A stretch of DNA of 64,000 bases. Source: SHLQ01 sp964562985. GTDB taxonomy: Bacteria; Actinomycetota; Acidimicrobiia; Acidimicrobiales; SHLQ01. The translations under genes and the position numbers were made by a program. Position 1 is the stretch's first letter, and the number at the start of each line of letters is the position of its first letter. Positions 17,777 through 26,477 of this stretch are shown piece after piece. The notes beneath the pieces were generated by a model. The model saw nothing but the letters and a program-made list of their open reading frames with translations. It had not been told where the DNA came from and made no database searches. Location: NCBI GenBank assembly GCA_964562985.1, contig CAZLWE010000001.1, forward strand, positions 62,001 through 126,000. Reading direction: 5' to 3'.

Positions 17777-17790
17777 TCGCCTTGCGGCGA
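17777..17790 (-). terminator. GNRA-loop hairpin just after rel
   Basis: On the minus strand TCGCC-GCAA-GGCGA forms a 5-bp stem with a GNRA tetraloop, starting 4 nt past the rel stop codon. With the neighbouring hairpin it probably separates the convergent genes. Confidence 0.35.
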
Positions 17791-17793
17791 AAA

Positions 17794-20004
17794 TCAGCCT
17801 GCGCCGGGTAGCACCCGGTACGCGTCGTACACCGATTCGACTCGGCGCACTTCGCCCAACATGGCTTCTAGGTGGGCGGGGTCGGCAAACTCGAAGCCGA
17901 AGCGCATGTGGGCGATGCGGTCTGCGCCCGTTCGGGTGTCGACGCTCATCACGTTGATCTTGTGCGATGCCATCACGCCCGCTACGTCGCTGAGCAGGCG
18001 TGGGCGGTCCAGAGCGGCTACTTCGATGGCGGCTTCGTGAAGGCCTTCGTGGCGGTCGTCCCATTCGACATCGATCATGCGGTCCTGCTGGTCCTGCCCC
18101 AAGCTGGCCGCGTTCGAACAGTCGGAGCGATGCACCGAAACTCCACGGCCACGGGTGACGAAGCCGACGATGTGATCGCCGGTCACCGGTGTACAACACG
18201 TTGCGAGCCGCACGAGGAGATCGTCGAGTCCCTCGACATGCACGCCCCCGCTGAGTGAGCGCCGTTCCTTGCGTGAGCGAACCCGCTCCAGCGTTTCGGC
18301 TATTTGCTCTTCGGACTCGCCGGGCGCGTACTCCTTGTTGATCCGGTTGACGATGGTTCGAGGCGAAACGTGCCCTTCGCCCAGCGCCGCGAGCAGCGCG
18401 TCGAGATCGGTGTAGTTCATCTCTGCGGCGAGGTCGGGGAGCAAATCGCTCTTCATCGTGCGCTGTACCGGCAGGTTGGCGCGACGCAGAGCAGCCATGA
18501 GTTCATCGCGGCCACCGTCGATGTACTCGGCCTTGCGCTCACGACTAAACCAGTTTCGGATCTTGCTCGTGGCCTTTGGCGTGACAACAAAGTTGAGCCA
18601 GTCCTTCGATGGACCGGCATCGGGGTTCTTCGACGTGATGATCTCCACCCGGTCGCCCGATTGGAGTCGTGTCTCGAGCGGAACGAGGCGCCCGTTTACC
18701 CGGGCACCGGTGCAGCGCTCCCCAACCTCGGTGTGAATGTGGAACGCGAAGTCGACCGGCGTCGCCCCGACTACCAGCTCCACCACTTCCCCATTGGGCG
18801 TGAAGACGAACACCTCCTCTTCTTCGAGGTCCGTCTTGAGATGCGCCATGAAGTCGCTGTCGCTCGCGCCTGCGTCATAGTCGACGATGCGGTTGAGCCA
18901 TGCGATTTCTTGGGCCGTCGCCTCTTCCTTGTAGCCCCAGTGGGCGGCGATGCCATTCTCCGCCCGAGCGTGCATTTCCTCGGTACGGATTTGGAACTCG
19001 ACGTCCTTGCCTTGCGGCCCAACAACCGTGGTGTGCAGTGACTGGTAGAGGTTGAACTTTGGCATGGCGATCCAATCCTTGAATCGTCCCTGCACGGGAT
19101 GCCACGTGGAGTGGATTGACCCGAGCGCCGCGTAGCAGTCGCGTACGGACTCCACGATGATTCGGACGCCGACGAGGTCGTGGATATCTTCGAACTCGAG
19201 GTTCTTGACGACCATCTTCCCGTAGATCGAATACAGATGCTTCTGGCGGCCCGTCACGGTGCCCTCGATGTTCAACTCTTCGAGGCGTGCTTCGATATCG
19301 CCGATGAGTTGGGTGATGTAGACATCTCGCTCGATGGCTCGGGTAGCGACCATCGCTTCGAGTGCGGCGTATTGTTTCGGCGAGCCAGACGCAAATGCAA
19401 GGTCCTCCAGCTGCTGTTTGAGGTCTTGCATGCCGAGTCGGTGGGCCAGCGGCGCGTAGATTTCCAAGGTCTCGCGTGAGATGCGCTCTTGTTTCTCCGG
19501 TGGCATCGCCGCGATGGTCTGCATGTTGTGCAACCGGTCGGCGAGCTTGATGATGAGCACCCGCGCGTCTTGGGCGATCGAGAGCATCATCTTGCGTACC
19601 GAAGCGGCCTGCTGGGCCTCTTTGGAATCGAAGTGGACCCGATCGAGTTTGGTGACGCCGTCGACCACATGGGCAACGTCCGATCCGAACTCCTCGGCGA
19701 TCGTCTCCAGATCGATCGCCGTGTCTTCGACGGCGTCATGTAGCAAAGCTGCGGAGATTGCCACGTCGTCTAGTCCGAATTCTGCGACGACCTTCGCAAC
19801 TGCGAGCGGATGCGAAATGTAGCTCTCTCCCGACTTTCGCCGCTGGTCGCCGTGGGCTGCAGCGGCTACCCGGTACGAGCGTTGGATGCGATCGATCGAC
19901 ACATCCTTCTTCTTCCGGCGATACGCCTCGACGATCGCCATGAGCTCACCCTCAACCCGCACAGACTGGCGACGCCAGGGAAGTACTCGGGTTACGGTCG
20001 GCAT
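17794..20004 (-). CDS. relA: bifunctional (p)ppGpp synthetase/hydrolase
   Basis: This 736-aa Rel protein makes and degrades the stringent-response alarmone. It has an intact HD hydrolase domain (ISHPLAV, LLHDAVEDT; residues about 40-200), a synthetase domain with GRFKDWIAMPKFNLYQSLHT (the RFKD motif of bifunctional enzymes), the TGS domain (VFVFTPNGEVVEL, about 400-460) and a C-terminal ACT domain. Both activities should be present. The ATG lies 4 nt downstream of the apt stop codon, so it is in the secD-secF-apt-rel group usual for actinobacteria. I keep the symbol relA in the broad sense; rel is equally proper. Confidence 0.96.
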   Translation of the reverse strand: MPTVTRVLPWRRQSVRVEGELMAIVEAYRRKKKDVSIDRIQRSYRVAAAAHGDQRRKSGESYISHPLAVAKVVAEFGLDDVAISAALLHDAVEDTAIDLETIAEEFGSDVAHVVDGVTKLDRVHFDSKEAQQAASVRKMMLSIAQDARVLIIKLADRLHNMQTIAAMPPEKQERISRETLEIYAPLAHRLGMQDLKQQLEDLAFASGSPKQYAALEAMVATRAIERDVYITQLIGDIEARLEELNIEGTVTGRQKHLYSIYGKMVVKNLEFEDIHDLVGVRIIVESVRDCYAALGSIHSTWHPVQGRFKDWIAMPKFNLYQSLHTTVVGPQGKDVEFQIRTEEMHARAENGIAAHWGYKEEATAQEIAWLNRIVDYDAGASDSDFMAHLKTDLEEEEVFVFTPNGEVVELVVGATPVDFAFHIHTEVGERCTGARVNGRLVPLETRLQSGDRVEIITSKNPDAGPSKDWLNFVVTPKATSKIRNWFSRERKAEYIDGGRDELMAALRRANLPVQRTMKSDLLPDLAAEMNYTDLDALLAALGEGHVSPRTIVNRINKEYAPGESEEQIAETLERVRSRKERRSLSGGVHVEGLDDLLVRLATCCTPVTGDHIVGFVTRGRGVSVHRSDCSNAASLGQDQQDRMIDVEWDDRHEGLHEAAIEVAALDRPRLLSDVAGVMASHKINVMSVDTRTGADRIAHMRFGFEFADPAHLEAMLGEVRRVESVYDAYRVLPGAG

Positions 20005-20008
20005 TGAC

Positions 20009-20533
20009 TCAGTTCACCTCTATGACGCTGTGAAGGACTGTGGAACCACCATGTCTAATCATGGCTGCTCCGCCGATGGCAACCAAGTCAACGACCACCG
20101 CCATTGCGTCGACGGTCGCCTTGCTGGAATGCAATAGCTTGCGTGCCGCCATCATCGTGCCACCGGTCGCCAAGACATCGTCGATGAGGAGTACTCGCGA
20201 GCTGTCGTCGACCGCGTCGGCGTGCATCTCCAGCCGGTCGGAGCCATATTCGAGTTCGTAGTCCACTCCCACTACATCGGCAGGAAGCTTCCCCGGCTTT
20301 CGGATTGGCACAAAACCGACCCCAAGGCGCTGCGCGACGAGCGGGCCAAAGATGAACCCGCGGGCCTCGATTCCTGCCACGAGATTGACGCGACTGTCCA
20401 CGAAGGGCGTCGAGAGCGCCTCAACGGCTGCCTGGAGCGCATCAGGATTCGCAAGCAGCGGACTGATGTCTTTGAAGGTGATTCCCGGTTTAGGGAAGTC
20501 CTCAACGTCACGTATGAACGATGACAGCTCCAT
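20009..20533 (-). CDS. apt: adenine phosphoribosyltransferase
   Basis: Apt salvages adenine to AMP with PRPP. The 174-aa protein starts with IRDVEDFPKPGITFKDISPL, contains the EARGFIFG base-binding region and the PRPP loop VLLIDDVLATGGTM. Length and motif order are typical. TAGTAT ends 6 nt before the ATG, so apt has its own leaderless promoter although it sits between secF and rel. rel begins 4 nt after its stop codon. Confidence 0.95.
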   Translation of the reverse strand: MELSSFIRDVEDFPKPGITFKDISPLLANPDALQAAVEALSTPFVDSRVNLVAGIEARGFIFGPLVAQRLGVGFVPIRKPGKLPADVVGVDYELEYGSDRLEMHADAVDDSSRVLLIDDVLATGGTMMAARKLLHSSKATVDAMAVVVDLVAIGGAAMIRHGGSTVLHSVIEVN

Positions 20534-20539
20534 TGGTGA

Positions 20540-20545
20540 ATACTA
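20540..20545 (-). promoter_or_regulatory. -10 box of a leaderless apt promoter
   Basis: TAGTAT on the minus strand ends 6 nt before the apt ATG, giving an internal promoter for apt-rel. Confidence 0.5.
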
Positions 20546-20624
20546 GTGCCGAAGCGCGGCTAGCCCCGACACAGATGCGCAGATGCACCAGGGCCATCAG
20601 TACGCCAACTTGTTCGCCTGTTCG

Positions 20625-21782
20625 TTACTTCTTCTTCTTTTTGGTTTTGCGTGGTCGCGGCGGAACGGCAGTGCCAGATGAGGTCTTGGCAGCCGATGCC
20701 TTCGATTTGGTCTTCTTCGGCTTCAACGGTCCACCGCTACTGCCGCTCACCACTCCGGCCTTCTCTCGCGATCGGGTGCGTTGAGGCGCATCGCCGACCA
20801 ACGCGTCAGTCGCTGTAATCCGACGGGTACCTTCCTCGTCATCGGTTGACTTCTTCGCGACCTTTCCTGCGATCTGTTGATACTCGGGCTCGCGCTCCTT
20901 TAAGAATGCGACGACTGCGGACGCCACGAACAACGACGAGTAGCCACCGACGAGCAAGCCGACCAGCAGGGCGATCGAGAATTCTTGCAGCGTAGTCGCA
21001 CCCAAGATGACCGACCCGATGAGCAACATCGACAGCACGGGGATCACCGAGGTGATGGTTGTGTTAATCGACCTGGCCAATACTTGGTTGAGCGCCAGGT
21101 TCATCATCTCGGTGTAGGTGTACCGGCCGGTGGCACCGACGCGCGCCGTGATGTCACGGACTTTGTCATACACCACGATCGTGTCGTACAACGAATAACC
21201 CATGATCGTGAGGAACGCGATCACGGTGGCCGGCGTGACTTCAATTCGGAAGACCGCGTACACACCGACGCTGATGATGATGTCGTGGGCTACTGCCGCC
21301 AATGCGCCCAGCGCCATCTTCCATTCGAGACGAACCGAGATGTACACGGCGATCGCGATGAAGAACCAGAACAGCGCATTGCGCGCTTTGTCGGTAATGT
21401 CTTGACCCCACGTCGGCCCAACGGCCTCGAACGCCGTGATTTCACCGATGCTGGAGAGCGCGTTGCGAATCTCGTCGACCGTGGCGGCATCTTGCACGGA
21501 TGACCGAATGCGCAAGAAGCGATCCGTGCCATCGGTAACTTCCTGGATTCTGACGTCTCCAGCAATATCGGCGGCCAGCACAGCGGCGGCCTCATCTTCG
21601 GACACGTCCGTGCGTAACTCGAAGGAGGTACCGCCCTCGAAGTCGATTCCGAGGTTGAGTCCACCGATCAGCAAGGCACCAAGGCTGATGGCGACGAGGG
21701 CGCCCGAGACGACTAGGGCGCGCTTCCATAGCGCCGGGAAGTCCCAATGCCGAAGGCCGTCGTTTTCTGGCTTGATCTTCAC
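20625..21782 (-). CDS. secF: protein translocase subunit SecF
   Basis: SecF works with SecD and YajC to drive protein export using the proton gradient. The 385-aa protein has a first membrane segment (residues about 20-40), the GIDFEGGTSFEL motif, the periplasmic P1 domain and a five-segment membrane block with GYSLYDTIVVYDKVR. The C-terminus is a long Lys/Pro-rich tail ending in a run of Lys. I choose the GTG at 21782 because it forms a 4-bp GTGA overlap with the secD stop; longer starts would run far inside secD. Confidence 0.94.
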   Translation of the reverse strand: MKIKPENDGLRHWDFPALWKRALVVSGALVAISLGALLIGGLNLGIDFEGGTSFELRTDVSEDEAAAVLAADIAGDVRIQEVTDGTDRFLRIRSSVQDAATVDEIRNALSSIGEITAFEAVGPTWGQDITDKARNALFWFFIAIAVYISVRLEWKMALGALAAVAHDIIISVGVYAVFRIEVTPATVIAFLTIMGYSLYDTIVVYDKVRDITARVGATGRYTYTEMMNLALNQVLARSINTTITSVIPVLSMLLIGSVILGATTLQEFSIALLVGLLVGGYSSLFVASAVVAFLKEREPEYQQIAGKVAKKSTDDEEGTRRITATDALVGDAPQRTRSREKAGVVSGSSGGPLKPKKTKSKASAAKTSSGTAVPPRPRKTKKKKK

Positions 21783-23245
21783 GCTGTTCCCTCCTCGGTG
21801 CCCACTCGGTCCTCCGTCAGACCGGGGATGCCCATGAGCGATGAATTTCCGGCGATCTTCGGTGTTCGGGCGATCCATTCGACCGCTGGTCCCATAAAGA
21901 AGTAGGTGGCCACCAAGTCGAGGATCGTGGCGATGCCGAGGTACAGGGCGAAGCCTCGTACGGCACCGACCGTAAGTGCGTACAGGAGGACAGCGCCGAT
22001 CAGCGAAGCCACGTTGGCCTTCACGATCGTGGAGAACGCAACCGGGAATGCCTTGTTGACCGAGGTTCGCACGGTGCGACCATTACGTACGTCTTCCTTG
22101 AGGTGCTCGAAATACACGATGTTCGAGTCAACCGATACACCGATCGACACGATGATGCCGGTGATACCGGCGAGGGTGAGCGCCAAGCCTTGATTGGCCC
22201 CGAGGAACGAGATGATCGACCACAACAATGCCGCCGATATGGCAAGCGACAGCATGGCGACAAGACCGAGTGCTCGGTAGAAGCCGATGATAAAGATTGC
22301 GACCAGCACAAGACCCACAAGGCCGGCGATTACACCTGCGTTCAATGCGTCTCGACCGATCGTTGCGGAGACGATCTGTTGGTTTTCTGGTTCCAGCTGA
22401 ATCGGGAGCGCACCAAAACGTAGCGACAACCCGAGTTGGCGCGCCGATGCCTCATCGAAGCTGCCCGAGATCTGGAAGGAGTCACCAAGGTCGGCGGCAT
22501 TGACCGTCGGCGCGCTGATCACCGCATTGTCGAGATCGACAGCGATTCGGCCCGGGCTGTTGCCGCCGCTCAGATTGTCGAATCCGCCAGGGCAGTCGGG
22601 TAGAGCTGCGAAGCAGGTCTCCGTCAACCTTCGGAACGCCTCGTCGCCGATCGGCCCGTTCACCAGTTCAACGTTGACGAGCCATTCCACACCGCTGAAT
22701 GCACCGGCAGCATCCTCGAGTCCCTCGCCCGTCATGCCCGTCGGGCCGAGCACGTAGCGTGCCGGGATTCCGAGGTCGGGGTCTGCTGGAATGATGACCG
22801 GCAAGTCTTCTTCGATGGCATCGACGGGCGTGAAGCCGAACTCGTCGAGCGGCAGATCATCGGGATAGGAGTCTGGGCGATCGGTAGAACCGATCGGCAG
22901 TTGGGCAAGTACCGGTCGGAACCGCATGACGGCGGTCGAACCGACGAGTTCAAGCGCTCGCTCCTGGTCATCGACTCCAGGAAGCGAAACCAGAATGCCG
23001 TCGCCTTCGGCCTGAATTTCCGGCTCTGCCACGCCGAGACCATCCACACGGTTACGGATGATCTCGACCGCTTGGTTGATCTGCTCGGGATCTTCGACCG
23101 GTTCGGTCGCGCGGAAGCGCACGGAGACGCCACCCTGCAGGTCGAGCCCGAGCAGCGGTTCATTGCCGGCCACGAGTGTTCCCAAAAGGGCAAGAATGGA
23201 GATGACGGTGATACCGATCAGGTAGCCGACTTGGCGACGAGGCAT
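21779..23245 (-). CDS. secD: protein translocase subunit SecD
   Basis: SecD is the larger partner of SecF in the Sec accessory complex. The 488-aa protein starts MPRRQVGYLIGITVISILAL (first membrane segment), shows LLGLDLQGGVSVRF, a large extracytoplasmic region, and a membrane block with AGITGIIVSIGVSVDSNIVY and the family motif VAFSTIVKANVA. The ATG at 23245 is 7 nt after the yajC stop and is preferred to a TTG inside yajC. The 4-bp overlap with secF indicates tight coupling. Confidence 0.95.
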   Translation of the reverse strand: MPRRQVGYLIGITVISILALLGTLVAGNEPLLGLDLQGGVSVRFRATEPVEDPEQINQAVEIIRNRVDGLGVAEPEIQAEGDGILVSLPGVDDQERALELVGSTAVMRFRPVLAQLPIGSTDRPDSYPDDLPLDEFGFTPVDAIEEDLPVIIPADPDLGIPARYVLGPTGMTGEGLEDAAGAFSGVEWLVNVELVNGPIGDEAFRRLTETCFAALPDCPGGFDNLSGGNSPGRIAVDLDNAVISAPTVNAADLGDSFQISGSFDEASARQLGLSLRFGALPIQLEPENQQIVSATIGRDALNAGVIAGLVGLVLVAIFIIGFYRALGLVAMLSLAISAALLWSIISFLGANQGLALTLAGITGIIVSIGVSVDSNIVYFEHLKEDVRNGRTVRTSVNKAFPVAFSTIVKANVASLIGAVLLYALTVGAVRGFALYLGIATILDLVATYFFMGPAVEWIARTPKIAGNSSLMGIPGLTEDRVGTEEGTA

Positions 23246-23252
23246 GTGGGTC

Positions 23253-23546
23253 TTAGGCCTCGACTTCTGGGGTGTCTTCAACGACCTCGGTCGGGAACTC
23301 GCTCACGATGTCTTGGATGTGGGCCTTACTGATCAGGATCTCGATCCCTTCAGCCAGTTCGAGGTATGCCGCTTCATCGAGCACTTCGGTGATCGTCCCG
23401 TAGATGCCCGATGTCATCAATACACGATCCCCCTCGGCAGCTTTTGCGATCGTTGCGCGATGCGCCTTCAACTTCTGTTGTTGAGGCCTGATAAGCAAAA
23501 AGTAGAACCCGACGAACAACAACACCGGGAGAATGAGATTTGCCAT
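23253..23546 (-). CDS. yajC: preprotein translocase subunit YajC
   Basis: This 97-aa single-span protein of the SecDF-YajC complex starts MANLILPVLLFVGFYFLLIR, followed by the family signature PQQQKLKAHRATI and GDRVLMTSGIYGTI. The acidic C-terminus is normal for actinobacteria. The ATG at 23546 fits the membrane segment; longer frames add unrelated sequence. It directly precedes secD and follows tgt by 73 bp. Confidence 0.95.
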   Translation of the reverse strand: MANLILPVLLFVGFYFLLIRPQQQKLKAHRATIAKAAEGDRVLMTSGIYGTITEVLDEAAYLELAEGIEILISKAHIQDIVSEFPTEVVEDTPEVEA

Positions 23547-23619
23547 GTGACCGGTCCTTCCACAAATGTCCAGCGGGCCAAGGCTAGCGCTGCAGAGCGC
23601 TAATTTCGTGCCGGGGACG

Positions 23620-24720
23620 TCATCCCCACTTGGCCTGGGTGTCGGCGACGAAGGCTTCGAAGCGGCTCTCGCCAATAGCGGTACGCATATCGTCCACAAA
23701 TCCCAGCAACCACCACAGGTTGTGCAGGGTCAAAATGCGGGCCGCAGTCGGTTCTTTCACCTGCAAAAGGTGACGCAAATACCCCTTCGACCACCGTGCC
23801 GCAGGGCCCGTCGGCTGAATGGGCTCGTCGGACTTCGCGAACTCCGCCCGGGTGAGATTGATTCGACCGTCGTCGGTGAGCAGCGTGCCATGCCGAGCGA
23901 GCCGAGTCGGCAGGACGCAGTCAAACATGTCGATGCCCCGGGCAACCGCATCGACGATGCCCGCTGGATCGCCCAACCCCATGAAATACCTGGGCTGGTC
24001 CGCCGGCAGGTGCTTGGTAGCGACGGCCAGGGGCTCGTGCCACTGGCTGCGATGCTCGCCCACCGAAAGCCCTCCGACCGCGTAACCGTCGAAACCGATT
24101 TCCACCAGCCGGTCTGCGCTCTCGGCTCGCATCCCGAGATCGAGTCCACCTTGCACAATGCCGAACTGGCTTTGCTTTTCGTGGGCTGTCGGATGGCCGA
24201 GAAAGCTCGCACGAGCCCGCTGGGCCCACAATGTGGTGCGGTCGAGCGCCTCACGGATCACATGATCGGGAGCCGGTAGTGCGCTACAGACATCGAGCAC
24301 CATCTGTATGTCAGCGCCGATGGCCACCTGACTTTCGACGGCACTCTCGGGGGTCATCTTGTGTTTTCTACCGTCATAGACAGACTTGAACGTCGCACCC
24401 TCGTCGTCGATCTTCGGTTCAAGGGAGAAGACCTGGTAGCCACCCGAATCGGTGAGCGTGTGACCCTCCCAATCGGCCATCGCATGCAGGCCTCCGAGCG
24501 CCTCGACAACATCGGGGCCCGGCCGAAGCAGCAGGTGATAGTTGTTTGCCAGGATCACCTGGGCGCCGAGATCTTCCATATCCGCCGACGACAGATGCTT
24601 CACCGCGCCGCGAGTTCCTACCGGCATAAAGCACGGCGTCGTGAAGGTACCCCGAGCGGTCGTGACATAGCCCGCTCGGGCATCGCCATCTTGGTGTTCG
24701 AGGGTGAAAGAAGTGCGCAT
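23620..24720 (-). CDS. tgt: queuine tRNA-ribosyltransferase lacking the zinc-site cysteines
   Basis: Bacterial Tgt exchanges guanine 34 of GUN-anticodon tRNAs for preQ1. The 366-aa protein keeps TLTDSGGYQVFSL (catalytic Asp), the nucleophile region GIDMFDCVLPTRLARHG and the base pocket around VGTRGAVKHL. The usual CxCxxC of the zinc site is missing: the aligned stretch reads DEPIQPTGPAARWSKGYLRH, while the His ligand region LTLHNLWW remains. No Cys is near enough to replace the ligands. It lies 2 bp after queA, as expected for the queuosine pathway. It may use a metal-free fold or be impaired. Confidence 0.9.
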   Translation of the reverse strand: MRTSFTLEHQDGDARAGYVTTARGTFTTPCFMPVGTRGAVKHLSSADMEDLGAQVILANNYHLLLRPGPDVVEALGGLHAMADWEGHTLTDSGGYQVFSLEPKIDDEGATFKSVYDGRKHKMTPESAVESQVAIGADIQMVLDVCSALPAPDHVIREALDRTTLWAQRARASFLGHPTAHEKQSQFGIVQGGLDLGMRAESADRLVEIGFDGYAVGGLSVGEHRSQWHEPLAVATKHLPADQPRYFMGLGDPAGIVDAVARGIDMFDCVLPTRLARHGTLLTDDGRINLTRAEFAKSDEPIQPTGPAARWSKGYLRHLLQVKEPTAARILTLHNLWWLLGFVDDMRTAIGESRFEAFVADTQAKWG

Positions 24721-24722
24721 AG

Positions 24723-25766
24723 TTAGTTCGCCCGCCGGTCGAGGAGCATGGCGTCGCCGAAGGATAAGAATCGGTAGTCCGACGCCAGGGCCTCATCGTA
24801 GAGATCGCGCCAACGCGAACCGACAAACGCATCGATCATGACCAACAGCGTGCTCTTGGGCATGTGGAAGTTCGTCAACAAGACATCGACGCTGCGAAAC
24901 TCAAATGGGTTGCGAATGAAGAGATCGGTCGCTCCCTCCGGCCCGAACCGAGCCGCCGATTCAAGCGCTCGAACCGTGGTGGTACCGACTGCGACGACCG
25001 CCCCACCGGCTTCCTTTGTTCGTGCGATCAGCTTCTGTGTCTCGATGGGCACGCGGTAGCGCTCGGAATGCATGTGGTGATCGTCGAGATCATCGACCGT
25101 GACAGGCCGAAAGGTATCGAGGCCCACGATGAGTTCGACCCGCGCGGGAACGACCCCTCGCTCGGCCAAGTCGTCGAACAACGCGTCGGTGAGGTGCAAC
25201 CCAGCGGTCGGCGCTGCAGCGCTACCTGGGTGCTCGGCGTACACCGTCTGGTACCGGTCGGGTTCGTCGAACTGCTCGGTGATGTAGGGCGGCAGCGGCA
25301 TTCGGCCGACCCGATCCAAGGCCGCCTCGAGATCGCTTGACTCGATGACGACCCGACGCCGCCCCTCCCCCAAGTCTTCCCCGACGGTAATCATCAGGTC
25401 GTCTTCGTCAGCGATCGTCAGTTCGGTGTGGGGAGCGACCTTCTTGCTCGGACGAACAAGCGCCGTCCACTCCGATCTCTGCTCCCGTAGAGCGACCGGC
25501 GCAGGACCATCCGGTTCGAGCAACAACAACTCCGTACGACCACCGGAAGGACGGGTGCCGAAGATCCTTGCCGCGAGAACCTTGGTGTCGTTCACGACGA
25601 CCAGGTCACCAGGATTCAACAGCTCATCGAGGTCGGAGACCTGACGGTGCTCACTGGGACCGGAGCCTCGATCAACCAGTAGCTTCGAGGACGAACGGTC
25701 GACTAGTGGCGTCTGCGCAATGCGTGGGTTGGGTAGCTCGTAATCGAACTCCTCGATGCGTGTCAC
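24723..25766 (-). CDS. queA: S-adenosylmethionine:tRNA ribosyltransferase-isomerase
   Basis: QueA transfers and isomerises the ribosyl part of AdoMet onto preQ1-tRNA to give epoxyqueuosine. The 347-aa protein shows FDYELPNPRIAQTPL at the N-terminus, DLVVVNDTKVLAAR, EHPGSAAAPTAGLHLTD and the C-terminal TNFHMPKSTLLVMIDAF, all conserved. The GTG start is supported by TAGCCT ending 7 nt upstream. tgt follows after 2 bp, so the two form an operon that continues to yajC-secD-secF. Confidence 0.96.
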   Translation of the reverse strand: MTRIEEFDYELPNPRIAQTPLVDRSSSKLLVDRGSGPSEHRQVSDLDELLNPGDLVVVNDTKVLAARIFGTRPSGGRTELLLLEPDGPAPVALREQRSEWTALVRPSKKVAPHTELTIADEDDLMITVGEDLGEGRRRVVIESSDLEAALDRVGRMPLPPYITEQFDEPDRYQTVYAEHPGSAAAPTAGLHLTDALFDDLAERGVVPARVELIVGLDTFRPVTVDDLDDHHMHSERYRVPIETQKLIARTKEAGGAVVAVGTTTVRALESAARFGPEGATDLFIRNPFEFRSVDVLLTNFHMPKSTLLVMIDAFVGSRWRDLYDEALASDYRFLSFGDAMLLDRRAN

Positions 25767-25773
25767 TCCACCG

Positions 25774-25779
25774 AGGCTA
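25774..25779 (-). promoter_or_regulatory. -10 box of a leaderless queA promoter
   Basis: TAGCCT on the minus strand ends 7 nt before the queA GTG and supports that start. Confidence 0.5.
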
Positions 25780-25844
25780 GCGGTCGTGACAATGGACCTT
25801 TGAGGCTCATGCCCTTGAAGCTCGATCTCGGCAAGACTGTCGAG

Positions 25845-26444
25845 ATGAGATGGAATTTAGGAGATGCGCCGCTCGCACTCCGTCGGCGGATTGTGGCGGG
25901 CATAACCACCCTGCTTCTCGTCGTGCTCGTACTCGCTCCTGCCTCTGTTGGGGCACAAACACCTGCACCGGTTGGTGACCAATGCGAGAGCATTCCTGGC
26001 ACGGTTCAAGAGATCGAGGGCGAGGTCGTGGATCGCTCGGTGCTGGTTGACGAGTTCAGCACCAACATCCATTTGTTCACCGTGGCTGGCCCCGACGCGA
26101 CCTCCCAGATCGAGGTCGACGGCAGCCCCGAGTTGGTCGAGGTTGGCACCACCTATCGATTCACGACCATCAGTGTGTTCAGCGCTGATGGGACTACGGC
26201 CTCACTGCTGTCGAGCGCCTTCGGCGACAACCTGTCCTGCCTCACCGAGGAGGACCCCGACGACCCCGAGGCCGATCCGATCGAAGTGCGCAACGGGATT
26301 GCCACCGTCGATGCCGACGGCGAGGCCACCCTTATCGAGCAACCACCCTTGTTACCCACACCTCCAATATCGGCTCGAAGCTTCTTTATCGGGTTCGGGA
26401 TTTTCGCCCTCATCGTGTTTATGGGAAGCAAGTTCGTGCGTTAG
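25845..26444 (+). CDS. secreted protein with C-terminal membrane anchor, unknown function
   Basis: The 199-aa protein has a signal peptide (RRRIVAGITTLLLVVLVLAP with an AxA-like site SVGAQ), a mainly acidic beta-rich exterior part with two Cys (GDQCESIPG and DNLSCLTEED) that may pair, and a C-terminal membrane segment (FFIGFGIFALIVFMGSKFVR). The layout suggests a surface protein held by its tail. I do not recognise the family. Starts at 25800 (TTG) and 25809 (ATG) would lengthen the n-region by up to 15 residues; the ATG at 25845 gives the most ordinary signal peptide. It stands alone between divergent queA and convergent ruvB. Confidence 0.75.
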   Translation: MRWNLGDAPLALRRRIVAGITTLLLVVLVLAPASVGAQTPAPVGDQCESIPGTVQEIEGEVVDRSVLVDEFSTNIHLFTVAGPDATSQIEVDGSPELVEVGTTYRFTTISVFSADGTTASLLSSAFGDNLSCLTEEDPDDPEADPIEVRNGIATVDADGEATLIEQPPLLPTPPISARSFFIGFGIFALIVFMGSKFVR

Positions 26445-26477
26445 CGGCACGCACTTGCCCGGGGTTCGCCCTTGCTC

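Noticed and set aside
21783..21878. Longer SecF with about 32 extra N-terminal residues
   Set aside because: It would overlap secD by 100 bp and lacks family similarity; the GTG at 21782 gives a 4-bp overlap and a normal N-terminus.
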